A stretch of 64,000 nt of DNA, from positions 2,976,001 to 3,040,000 of the forward strand of contig OZ245815.1 of NCBI GenBank assembly GCA_965228425.1, read 5' to 3'. The notes beneath the pieces are model-generated. The model did not search any database, was not told the DNA's origin, and saw only the letters and a list, made by a program, of their open reading frames with translations. The translations under genes were made by a program, and so were the position numbers. Shown here piece by piece: positions 1 through 7,435 of this stretch. Position 1 is the first letter of the stretch, and the number at the start of each line of letters is the position of its first letter. The DNA is from JAJFJD01 sp965228425. GTDB taxonomy: Bacteria > Pseudomonadota > Alphaproteobacteria > UBA8366.

Positions 1-1
1 C

Positions 2-199
2 GCAAAACGTGTTTTGGAGCAAACGACGGTGTCGCGGCCGGCCCAGGACATGATGGCCAACCGGATACAGCTTTGCGAGAACCTGAATCAGAGCGCCTGG
101 TACAAGGGTGGCCTTTCCACCTGCCTGCAAAGCTATCACGACAGCTTCGTCAGCACGCTGAACACGGAATTCTGGGAGGCGCTCGGGACCGGGAGTTAG
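2..199 (+). CDS. C-terminal fragment of an unrecognised protein
   Basis: An open frame enters from the left edge and stops at 197-199, giving 65 residues. It is hydrophilic and probably helical (Gln, Asn and Leu rich, ending ...TEFWEALGTGS), with no motif I recognise. It could be read as starting at the TTG at 14, but the frame stays open to the edge, so it is more likely the tail of a longer gene. It converges on uvrA with only 6 bp between the stop codons. Function unknown. Confidence 0.5.
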   Translation, partial: AKRVLEQTTVSRPAQDMMANRIQLCENLNQSAWYKGGLSTCLQSYHDSFVSTLNTEFWEALGTGS

Positions 200-205
200 C
201 GCCGC

Positions 206-3058
206 TTACGCGCTTTTCCGCCGGGCCGTCTGTTTCCGGAAATACGGCTGGAGATAGCGGCCGGTATGGCTGCGCGGTTCCTTCGCGATCTCCTCCGGCG
301 TGCCGGTCGCGATGATTTCGCCGCCACGGTTGCCGCCGTCGGGGCCCAAGTCGACCACATGGTCTGCGGTCTTGATGACTTCCAAGTTGTGCTCGATTAC
401 GACCACGGTGTTGCCTTGATCCACCAGCGCCTGCAGTACTTCCAGCAGCTTGCGGACATCCTCGAAATGGAGCCCGGTGGTCGGCTCGTCCAGGATATAG
501 AGCGTCCGGCCGGTGGCACGTCGCGATAGTTCCTTGGCGAGCTTGACGCGCTGCGCCTCGCCGCCGGACAGGGTGGTAGCCTGTTGCCCCACGTGGATAT
601 AACCGAGGCCGACACGCTTCAGCGTTTCGAGTTTGTCGCGGATCGACGGAACGGCCTGGAAGAAATCTGCGGCCTCCTCGACCGTCATCTCAAGGACATC
701 GGCGATCGACCTGTCCTTGAAGGTGATTTCGAGGGTCTCTCGGTTGTAGCGTTTACCCTTGCACACGTCGCATTGGACATACACGTCCGGCAGGAAATGC
801 ATCTCGATCTTGATGACGCCGTCGCCTTGGCACGCCTCGCAGCGCCCGCCCTTCACGTTGAAGGAGAACCGGCCTGGCGCGTAGCCGCGGGTCTTCGCCT
901 CGGGCAATCCGGAGAACCATTCGCGGATCGGTGTGAAGGCGCCGGTATAGGTGGCCGGATTGGACCGCGGCGTCCGCCCGATCGGCGACTGATCGATGTC
1001 GATCACCTTGTCGAGAAATTCGAGACCCTTGATCCGGTCGTGCTCGCCGGGATGGGTGCGGCTGTTGTGCAGGTGCCGGGCGAGTGCGCGATAAAGCGTC
1101 TCTACAACGCAGGTCGATTTCCCGCTGCCCGAAACGCCGGTGAAGCAGACGAATGTGCCCAGCGGGATCGAGACGTCGATCGATTGCAAATTGTTCGCGC
1201 GGGCGCCGACGATTTCGATGGTTTGGCCCGGATGGCCCTCGCGGCGCATGTCCGGCATCGGGATTTGCCGGAATCCGGTGAGATACTGCGCGGTAAGGCT
1301 CTCGCTCGATTGCATGACCTCGGCGGGTGTGCCGTGCGCCACCAGCCGGCCGCCGTGAATGCCCGCGCCGGGACCAAGGTCCACGAGATAGTCGGCTTCG
1401 CGCATGGCCTCTTCGTCATGCTCGACGACGATGACGGTATTTCCCAGATCGCGCAGCCGCTTCAACGTCTCCAGCAATCGGTTGTTGTCGCGGGGATGCA
1501 GGCCAATCGACGGCTCATCGAGGACGTAAAGGACGCCCATAAGGCCGGATCCGATCTGGGACGCCAACCGAATTCGCTGACTCTCGCCGCCGGACAGCGT
1601 TCCGGAGGCACGGTCCAGCGTCAGGTAGTCGAGTCCCACATCCACGAGGAAGCCGAGCCGCTCGTTGATTTCCTTCAGGATACGCTCGGCGATTTCCTTC
1701 TGCTTGTCGTTCAGCGTTGCGTCGAGCGACAGGAACCAGTCGCGCGCCTCGGCAATCGACATGCGCGACACGTTGGCGATCTGCAATCCATCGATCTTGA
1801 CGGCGAGCGCTTCAGGCTTCAGCCGGTGCCCGTCACAGGCGGAGCAGGGATAGACGTTCTGGTAACGCTCCAGCTCCTCGCGCACCCAGCTCGAATCGGT
1901 TTCCCGCCAGCGCCGCTGCATGTTCGGCATGACACCTTCGAACGGCTTTTTGGTTTTGTAGCTGCGCAACCCGTCGTCGTACTCCATCGTCACCGGTGTC
2001 TTGCCGGTCCCTTGAAGAATGGCGTTCTGGGCTTCGTCCGGCAGTTCGCGGAAGGGCGTGTGCATGCTCACCGCGAAATGCTTTGCCAGGCTTTCCAACG
2101 TTTGCCGGTAGTACGGCGACGTCGATGTGGACCAGGGGCGGATTGCGCCATCGGAAAGCGACTTGTCGCGGTCCGGCACGATAAGGTCCGGATCGAAATG
2201 CATTGTGGTGCCCAGGCCGTCGCAGGTCGGGCAGGCCCCGAACGGGTTGTTAAAGGAAAAGAGCCGCGGTTCGATTTCGTCGATCGTGAAACCGGACACG
2301 GGGCAGGCAAAGCGGGCGGAAAAGATCGTCCGTTCCTCGGTCGTCGCATCCTCCGCAAAGGCGAGGCCATCGGCGAGTTCGAGGGCAGTCTCGAACGAAT
2401 CCGCCAGGCGCGACGCGAGGCCGTCCCGCACGATCACCCGGTCCACGACCACTTCGATGTCATGTTTCCGTTTTTTGTCGAGCGCCGGCACGTCTTCGAT
2501 TTCGTAAAGCGTACCGTCGACCTTGACCCGCTGGAATCCTCGCTTCTGGAGGTCGGCGAACTCCTTACGGTACTCGCCCTTACGGCCCCGCACGATCGGC
2601 GCCAACAGATAGAGGCGTGTCCCGTCGTCCATCGCCATGACGCGGTCGACCATTTGGCTGACGGTCTGGCTTTCGATTGGCAGGCCGGTCGCCGGCGAGT
2701 AGGGAATGCCGACCCGGGCGAACAGCAATCGCATGTAGTCGTAGATTTCCGTGACCGTGCCGACGGTCGAGCGCGGATTCCGGCTCGTGGTTTTCTGTTC
2801 GATCGAAATCGCCGGCGACAGGCCTTCGATCGTCTCCACGTCAGGCTTTTCCATCAATTCGAGAAACTGCCGCGCGTAGGCGGACAGGCTCTCGACGTAA
2901 CGGCGCTGTCCCTCGGCATAGATCGTATCGAAGGCGAGCGACGACTTTCCCGATCCGGACAACCCGGTGACGACGATAAGCTGATCCCGCGGGAGATCGA
3001 TGTCGATGTTCCGAAGGTTGTGCTCGCGTGCGCCGCGAATTGTAATCGTGTCGGGCAT
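206..3058 (-). CDS. uvrA: UvrABC excinuclease subunit A
   Basis: UvrA is the damage-recognition ATPase of nucleotide excision repair; a dimer scans DNA and loads UvrB. The 950-residue product has the usual full length and two ABC ATPase modules. The first Walker A is GLSGSGKSS near residue 33 and the second is GVSGSGKST near residue 640; two LSGGE signature motifs are present (SGTLSGGESQR, TTLSGGEAQR). Zinc-binding Cys clusters appear as CP...CPTCDGLG and CEACQGDG...CDVCKGKR. The start is the ATG giving MPDTITIRG, the typical UvrA opening. It is divergent from ssb, a common arrangement in proteobacteria that is often SOS-controlled, but I could not find a clean GTTC-N7-GTTC LexA box in the 166 bp between them. 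Confidence 0.98.
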   Translation of the reverse strand: MPDTITIRGAREHNLRNIDIDLPRDQLIVVTGLSGSGKSSLAFDTIYAEGQRRYVESLSAYARQFLELMEKPDVETIEGLSPAISIEQKTTSRNPRSTVGTVTEIYDYMRLLFARVGIPYSPATGLPIESQTVSQMVDRVMAMDDGTRLYLLAPIVRGRKGEYRKEFADLQKRGFQRVKVDGTLYEIEDVPALDKKRKHDIEVVVDRVIVRDGLASRLADSFETALELADGLAFAEDATTEERTIFSARFACPVSGFTIDEIEPRLFSFNNPFGACPTCDGLGTTMHFDPDLIVPDRDKSLSDGAIRPWSTSTSPYYRQTLESLAKHFAVSMHTPFRELPDEAQNAILQGTGKTPVTMEYDDGLRSYKTKKPFEGVMPNMQRRWRETDSSWVREELERYQNVYPCSACDGHRLKPEALAVKIDGLQIANVSRMSIAEARDWFLSLDATLNDKQKEIAERILKEINERLGFLVDVGLDYLTLDRASGTLSGGESQRIRLASQIGSGLMGVLYVLDEPSIGLHPRDNNRLLETLKRLRDLGNTVIVVEHDEEAMREADYLVDLGPGAGIHGGRLVAHGTPAEVMQSSESLTAQYLTGFRQIPMPDMRREGHPGQTIEIVGARANNLQSIDVSIPLGTFVCFTGVSGSGKSTCVVETLYRALARHLHNSRTHPGEHDRIKGLEFLDKVIDIDQSPIGRTPRSNPATYTGAFTPIREWFSGLPEAKTRGYAPGRFSFNVKGGRCEACQGDGVIKIEMHFLPDVYVQCDVCKGKRYNRETLEITFKDRSIADVLEMTVEEAADFFQAVPSIRDKLETLKRVGLGYIHVGQQATTLSGGEAQRVKLAKELSRRATGRTLYILDEPTTGLHFEDVRKLLEVLQALVDQGNTVVVIEHNLEVIKTADHVVDLGPDGGNRGGEIIATGTPEEIAKEPRSHTGRYLQPYFRKQTARRKSA

Positions 3059-3224
3059 ATTTTGGTGATCCGGTGCGTCAGGAATTGGTCTCGTTCCGTA
3101 GATCGAATATAGGCCGCCCGGTCGGGTAGAGCGACCCTTGTCGTGCAGGAAAATTGCCCGTGCGATAGCCAGGACGACGGAGTATGATGCCGCCCTGATT
3201 TGTCACGGTATAGGTAATGAAGCG

Positions 3225-3695
3225 ATGTCAGGGAGCGTAAACAAAGTCATTCTCGTCGGAAATCTCGGCCGTGAACCCGAAATCCGGACGATGCAGAATG
3301 GCGGCAAGGTCTGCAATCTATCCGTCGCCACGTCGGAACGTTGGAAAGACCGTAACACCGGCGAGCAGCAAGAACGTACCGAATGGCATCGCGTCGTCAT
3401 CTTCGACGACCGACTTTGCGATGTCGCCGAACGCTTCCTGCAAAAAGGATCCAAGGTCTATCTCGAGGGGGAGCTGCAAACCCGCAAGTGGCAGGACCAG
3501 AGCGGACAGGATCGGTATTCGACCGAAGTGGTTTTGCGCCGCTTCCGCGGTGTGCTGACGATGCTCGACAGTCGCGGCGGCGGTGGCGGCGGCGGGGACT
3601 ATGGTGGCGGGGGAGGCGGCGGCGACAACTTCCCGCAGGACGACGGAATGTCATCGGGCGCGCCGAACGATCTCGATGACGAGATTCCATTTTAG
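3225..3695 (+). CDS. ssb: Single-stranded DNA-binding protein
   Basis: SSB coats single-stranded DNA during replication, recombination and repair and recruits partner proteins through its acidic tail. The 156-residue product has an N-terminal OB fold (SVNKVILVGNLGREPEIR opening, WHRVVIF strand), a glycine-rich linker from about residue 118, and the canonical DDEIPF tip. The frame is open upstream to 3138, but the ATG at 3225 begins exactly at the conserved MSGSVNKV sequence and is the preferred start. It is divergent from uvrA. Confidence 0.97.
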   Translation: MSGSVNKVILVGNLGREPEIRTMQNGGKVCNLSVATSERWKDRNTGEQQERTEWHRVVIFDDRLCDVAERFLQKGSKVYLEGELQTRKWQDQSGQDRYSTEVVLRRFRGVLTMLDSRGGGGGGGDYGGGGGGGDNFPQDDGMSSGAPNDLDDEIPF

Positions 3696-3896
3696 AGGGA
3701 ACGGTGTTCGACCATCCGGGCCGACTCGCAATCGATGAGCGGGAACGGTATCTGTGGACGGTCTAAGTTGCGCTTGTGATTGGATGTCTCTAAGTTTGTT
3801 CGATACTACGCGGATGAGCAGTTGGCATACGGGTTGGCGAACGCCTCAATCAGTCTTCGTGTGGTGATCAAAAAAGAAGGAGGTTCTGGAAGGACA

Positions 3897-4376
3897 ATGA
3901 AACAGATTCTGATTTTGGCATGTGCGCTTGCCGTGGGTGCATTGGGTGCCTGTGCGAGCATGGAAAGCGGATCCGGCAAATCCGATACGATGGCCAAGAA
4001 GGCCGACGCGCCGAAGAAGGCGAAAAAGAAAAAGAAGAAACGGCCGGCGTCGGGTAGTCCCTTCACGGTTTACTTCAAGCAGAATTCTGCTGAACTGACC
4101 GAGAAATCGCAGGGTGACGTTTTCGACATCATGCAGAAGGTTCGTGTTTACAAACCGAAGTCCGTGCACATCGTGGCGCACACCGATCTGACCGGGTCGG
4201 CGGCCGCCAATAAGAAAATGTCCGAGAAGCGCGCGGCAGAGCTTGCAGGTAAGATGAAGGGTGCCGGCGCCAAGACCGTCACAACGGAAGCGGCGGGTGA
4301 TACGCAACCGCTTGTCGATGTAAAAGGACCGAGCGCGGCTAACCGCCGTGGCATCATCATCTTCAAGAAGAAGTAA
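3897..4376 (+). CDS. OmpA-domain lipoprotein 1 with lysine tract
   Basis: The predicted product is an outer-membrane lipoprotein with a peptidoglycan-binding OmpA-C domain, 159 residues. A lipoprotein signal (MKQILILACALAVGALGAC) ends in a lipobox with Cys19. A short lysine-rich segment follows (six consecutive Lys near residues 42-47), then the OmpA-C domain with HTDLTG, N and KRAAEL at the positions that contact diaminopimelate in the family. The start is the ATG at 3897, preceded by AAGGAGG at 3877-3883 and AAGG at 3890-3893; the longer upstream frame would bury the signal peptide. It is the first of three related lipoproteins (next at 4648 and 6806) and is followed by its own terminator. 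Role inferred: envelope anchoring, resembling short Pal-like proteins. Confidence 0.85.
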   Translation: MKQILILACALAVGALGACASMESGSGKSDTMAKKADAPKKAKKKKKKRPASGSPFTVYFKQNSAELTEKSQGDVFDIMQKVRVYKPKSVHIVAHTDLTGSAAANKKMSEKRAAELAGKMKGAGAKTVTTEAAGDTQPLVDVKGPSAANRRGIIIFKKK

Positions 4377-4421
4377 TCGGTTTCACTCACCGCGCCTATT
4401 CAGACGCGGAACGGTTCGGAG

Positions 4422-4451
4422 AGCGGGTCAATTTTGGCCCGCTTTTCGCTT
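4422..4451 (+). terminator. Intrinsic terminator after OmpA lipoprotein 1
   Basis: The arms AGCGGGTC (4422-4429) and GGCCCGCT (4436-4443) pair with one G-T wobble around a T-rich loop and run into TTTT, then CGCTTTTT. It separates the first and second OmpA lipoprotein genes, so they are probably independent transcripts. Confidence 0.65.
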
Positions 4452-4647
4452 TTTGGGCATGGTGTGTGTTGCCAGAAAGATTGACTAGATTCAGGGTTGT
4501 AGAAAAAAACTTCCTCGCCATGGAGTTGCGCATACCGCGTTATGGGCATAGGCTCGCCGGAAGAGGGGCATAACTCTCGTAGCACCCCAATCTGAAGTTG
4601 GGGATTTAACGTACTCGGGGCACTAAATTTTGAGAGGTATCTTCACA

Positions 4648-5478
4648 ATGACTATGAGGATTGTACTGGCAAGCGCGGCCTGTGCGCTGATATTGGGCGC
4701 CTGCGCGAGTTCCGATCAGGTAAAGGAAGCTGCGAATGCGAAGCCGACCGGTTCCGCTTTCAGCCAAAGCCTGCATAAGGAATATGTCAACCTGGCCAAA
4801 GCCGAACTCGCCGAAGGCGATCGGGGCGATGCGTCGCATTTCGCACTCAAGGCGAAAGAGGCCGCCTCCGGCAAGTCCGTGTCGCCGGACGACTTTAAAA
4901 TCCGAACGATCGGGGGCCCGGCGGGCAAGACCTTGAAAGGCGAACGCACGCGTTTGATTTCCGCTCTCGGGGGCGCGGAGGCCAAGCGCAAACCGGCCGT
5001 CGCCGCGAAGGCCCAGGGCATGTTCGATTGCTGGATGCAGGAGCAGGAAGAAGGCTGGCAGTCGAAGGACATTAAGGCCTGCCGAACCGGCTATGAAAAG
5101 GCCATGGCGCTGCTGACTCCGAAGAAGAAAAAGAAAAAGAAAAAGGCATCCTCCAAGAGTCCGTACACCGTCTATTTCAAGTTCGATTCGACGGACCTGA
5201 CCGATAAGTCGGAAGGCGCGCTGTACGACGTCATGCAGGACGTTCGGAAGTTCAAGCCGAAAACCGTGCACGTGGTCGCGTATACCGATCTTTCGGGCGA
5301 CGCCGGTTACAACGCGAAGCTTGCCGCGAAACGCGCCGCGGATCTTGAGAAGAAACTCAAGGATGCGGGTGCGAAGAATGTAACGGTGGAAGCCAAGGGT
5401 GAGGCAGATCCGATCGTGGATACGGGCAAACCGAACCAACCCAATCGGCGTGCCATCATCGTCTTTAAGAAAAAATAA
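4648..5478 (+). CDS. OmpA-domain lipoprotein 2 with N-terminal helical domain
   Basis: A 276-residue predicted lipoprotein. The signal (MTMRIVLASAACALILGAC) ends in a lipobox at Cys19. Residues about 35-155 form a helical region without a recognised domain, followed by eight consecutive Lys (near 164-171). The C-terminal OmpA-C domain begins SPYTVYFKFDSTDLT and carries YTDLSG...YN...KRAADL, the peptidoglycan-contact positions, ending FKKK. The start at 4648 is preferred because it opens the signal peptide; an upstream in-frame start at 4630 would add six residues before it. The C-terminal half is clearly paralogous to the 3897 gene. The N-terminal domain may be a partner-binding module (inference). 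Confidence 0.83.
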   Translation: MTMRIVLASAACALILGACASSDQVKEAANAKPTGSAFSQSLHKEYVNLAKAELAEGDRGDASHFALKAKEAASGKSVSPDDFKIRTIGGPAGKTLKGERTRLISALGGAEAKRKPAVAAKAQGMFDCWMQEQEEGWQSKDIKACRTGYEKAMALLTPKKKKKKKKASSKSPYTVYFKFDSTDLTDKSEGALYDVMQDVRKFKPKTVHVVAYTDLSGDAGYNAKLAAKRAADLEKKLKDAGAKNVTVEAKGEADPIVDTGKPNQPNRRAIIVFKKK

Positions 5479-5501
5479 CGGCGTCTAGGAATCCGCGGGA
5501 A

Positions 5502-5529
5502 CCGGGGTAGGGCAAATGCCTTTCCCCGG
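5502..5529 (+). terminator. Weak hairpin downstream of OmpA lipoprotein 2
   Basis: CCGGGG (5502-5507) and CCCCGG (5524-5529) can pair, with GGGC/GCCT extending the stem inside the loop. Only a poor T tract follows (ATTTCT about ten bases on), so termination is uncertain. Confidence 0.35.
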
Positions 5530-5682
5530 GGCCTGCGTATTTCTATCCGCACTGAGCATGGTGGTCGGTGCCATCGGACGCCGGAGGCTGGACCGGTGCC
5601 GGTCTAAGGGCGGACGGCCGCTCTCCGGCGGCTCGGCATGTGTGCAATAATCAAACCGCGATAATTCAGGGAATCGGGGAAA

Positions 5683-6504
5683 ATGGAAGAATCAGTCACA
5701 GAAACGGTCGATGCGATTGTCGAGGTCGTGGCCACTTACGGTCTCGATGTCGTCGGCGCGATCGTCATTCTCGTCGTTGGATTGATGTTCGCCGGATGGG
5801 CGCATCGCACGAGCCTGAAGGGCTTTTCCAAAATCGACAAGCTGGATCCGATGCTGCGGAGTTTCTTTGCCAGCATCATCAAGTATTTCGTCATCATCGT
5901 CGTCGTTTTGGCGGTGCTCAATCAATTCGGCGTTCAGACGACAAGTCTCATCGCTGTTCTTGGTGCTGCGGGCTTGGCCATCGGTTTGGCTTTGCAAGGC
6001 ACGCTCAGCAATGTGGCGGCCGGCGTCATGCTGTTGATATTCCGGCCGTTCAAGGTAGGCGACGTGATCGATGCGGCCGGGCAATTCGGCAAGGTGCACA
6101 GCCTGACCTTGTTCGTGACCGAAATGAATACGGGCGACAACGTCCACATCATTATCCCGAACAGTCAAATCTGGGGCTCCGCAGTCAAGAACTTCAGTCA
6201 CAACGCAACCCGCCGGGTCGATCTCGTGGTCGGCATTGGCTATGCGGACGACATCAACAAGGCGATAGATTCGATCCATTCGGTCATCAAGGCCGACGAT
6301 CGCGCGCACGAGACACCGGACGTATTGGTGGCGGTAACGGAGTTGGCCGATAGCTCGGTCAATTTGGTGATACGCGTCTGGTGCGATGCCGGAAATTACT
6401 GGCCGTTGAAGTTCGACCTCACCAAGGCGATCAAGGAGCGCTTGGATGCGGAGGACATCTCCATACCGTATCCGCAACACGACATTCATATGGTGCAAGG
6501 TTAG
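5683..6504 (+). CDS. Small mechanosensitive channel, MscS family
   Basis: MscS channels open under membrane tension and release solutes during hypo-osmotic shock. The 273-residue product matches the size of small MscS proteins. Three hydrophobic segments lie near residues 20-45, 65-88 and 92-125. The third carries the glycine/alanine-rich pore helix (GAAGLAIGLALQGTLSN), followed by the signature VAAGVMLLIFRPFKVGDVI and the beta domain with VTEMNTGDN and IPNSQIWG. It lies among the OmpA lipoprotein genes, which fits a cell-envelope locus, and is followed by a strong terminator. Confidence 0.93.
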   Translation: MEESVTETVDAIVEVVATYGLDVVGAIVILVVGLMFAGWAHRTSLKGFSKIDKLDPMLRSFFASIIKYFVIIVVVLAVLNQFGVQTTSLIAVLGAAGLAIGLALQGTLSNVAAGVMLLIFRPFKVGDVIDAAGQFGKVHSLTLFVTEMNTGDNVHIIIPNSQIWGSAVKNFSHNATRRVDLVVGIGYADDINKAIDSIHSVIKADDRAHETPDVLVAVTELADSSVNLVIRVWCDAGNYWPLKFDLTKAIKERLDAEDISIPYPQHDIHMVQG

Positions 6505-6544
6505 CCATATCGCGTTTCGCGGGGTTTACCCGCGGTAAACGGTC

Positions 6545-6583
6545 GGCGCCGAAGGCCATTTTTTGGCTTTCGGCGCCTTTTTC
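6545..6583 (+). terminator. Strong terminator after the MscS gene
   Basis: GGCGCCGAAGGCC (6545-6557) pairs with GGCTTTCGGCGCC (6565-6577) with one mismatch, followed by TTTTTC. This is a textbook Rho-independent terminator. Confidence 0.85.
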
Positions 6584-6626
6584 TATGTTTTTCAAATGCT
6601 TGGTGTCTGGCATTGGCTCGAATCCG

Positions 6627-6642
6627 TTAACAGTGTGTTAAC
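6627..6642. promoter_or_regulatory. CtrA-like site TTAA-N7-TTAAC
   Basis: TTAACAGTGTGTTAAC matches the alphaproteobacterial CtrA consensus TTAA-N7-TTAAC exactly. It lies 164 bp upstream of the third OmpA lipoprotein start, in the only AT-richer patch of this 300-bp intergenic region; the rest of that region holds the MscS terminator and no ORF of note. CtrA control is inferred from the motif alone. Confidence 0.4.
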
Positions 6643-6805
6643 CCGCACGAGCAAGAATCCTGGGAACTAGTCACGGCGGATTATCTCGTGATGCCAGGAT
6701 GTTAACCATATTTCGCAGGCTGGCGTCCGTGGCCTTTCAAGGGACGAGAGTGCCCCGCTTCGTATGGGCGTTCCGTACGTGAGTTTTCGCACGGAGGAAG
6801 AGAGA

Positions 6806-7231
6806 ATGAAGGTAAGAATGATTCTGTTCAGCATCGCCACGCTCACCTTGTTGGGGGCGTGCCAAACGATGTCTGAATACGGCGACAAGATGAAGAGCTG
6901 GGTCGCTCTGGAAGAGGATAAGAAATACGTTGTCTACTTCCGGTCCAACTCTACCGCATTGACCGAATCGTCCGAAGGCACGCTGTATGACGTCATGCAG
7001 CAAATCCGCCAGGACAAGGTCGAGAAAGTGCGGGTCGTCGCCTATACCGACAGTAAGGGAAGCCCGAAATATAACCAGCAGCTTTCGATGCGACGGGCCG
7101 AGTCGATCAAAAAACGTCTATCGACCAGCGGAGCCGATGCGATCGAGGTCGCCGGTGCCGGCGAGACGGACGCGACAAGTTCCGTCAGTGGTGAAAAGGC
7201 CCGTCGGGCTGAAATTTTTCTCAATAAATAA
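6806..7231 (+). CDS. OmpA-domain lipoprotein 3
   Basis: A 141-residue predicted lipoprotein. The signal ends LLGAC with Cys18. Only about 25 residues separate it from an OmpA-C domain (YVVYFRSNSTALTESSEG...AYTDSKG...YNQQLSMRRAESI). Unlike the two upstream paralogs it has no long lysine run, but otherwise shares the layout TVYF/S-x-x-L-T. The start is the ATG at 6806 with GGAGG at 6793-6797, eight bases upstream. It probably tethers the outer membrane to peptidoglycan. A CtrA-like site lies upstream and a strong terminator downstream, so it is probably monocistronic. Confidence 0.85.
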   Translation: MKVRMILFSIATLTLLGACQTMSEYGDKMKSWVALEEDKKYVVYFRSNSTALTESSEGTLYDVMQQIRQDKVEKVRVVAYTDSKGSPKYNQQLSMRRAESIKKRLSTSGADAIEVAGAGETDATSSVSGEKARRAEIFLNK

Positions 7232-7252
7232 CAGTTAGTTATAAGTCGATTT

Positions 7253-7291
7253 GGCGGAGGGACGAGAATTCGTCTCTCCGCCTTTTCTTTT
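7253..7291 (+). terminator. Terminator after OmpA lipoprotein 3
   Basis: GGCGGAGGGACGA (7253-7265) pairs with TCGTCTCTCCGCC (7270-7282) with one mismatch and a four-base loop, followed by TTTTCTTTT. Strong intrinsic terminator isolating gyrA from upstream transcription. Confidence 0.88.
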
Positions 7292-7435
7292 ACCGCAGCC
7301 CGCACTGCGGTCGCGCCCTCGCATTGTTTGTGCGGCGCTGTTCTGCTACATTTCGGGCGTCGTTTGGGAGGGGTGCACGAGGCATTCTCTCAAGCAAACC
7401 ATTCCCTTAACCCACATCGAATCCGATAACCCGAT

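Noticed and set aside
584..3112. 842-codon open frame antisense to uvrA
   Set aside because: Shadow of uvrA: the opposite strand encodes a complete, well-conserved UvrA, and this frame has no recognisable domain.
2371..3225. LexA box between uvrA and ssb
   Set aside because: Several partial GTTC matches occur but none with the GTTC-N7-GTTC spacing.
4400..4585. 61-codon minus-strand ORF between OmpA lipoprotein genes
   Set aside because: It covers the terminator and promoter region and has no translation signal.
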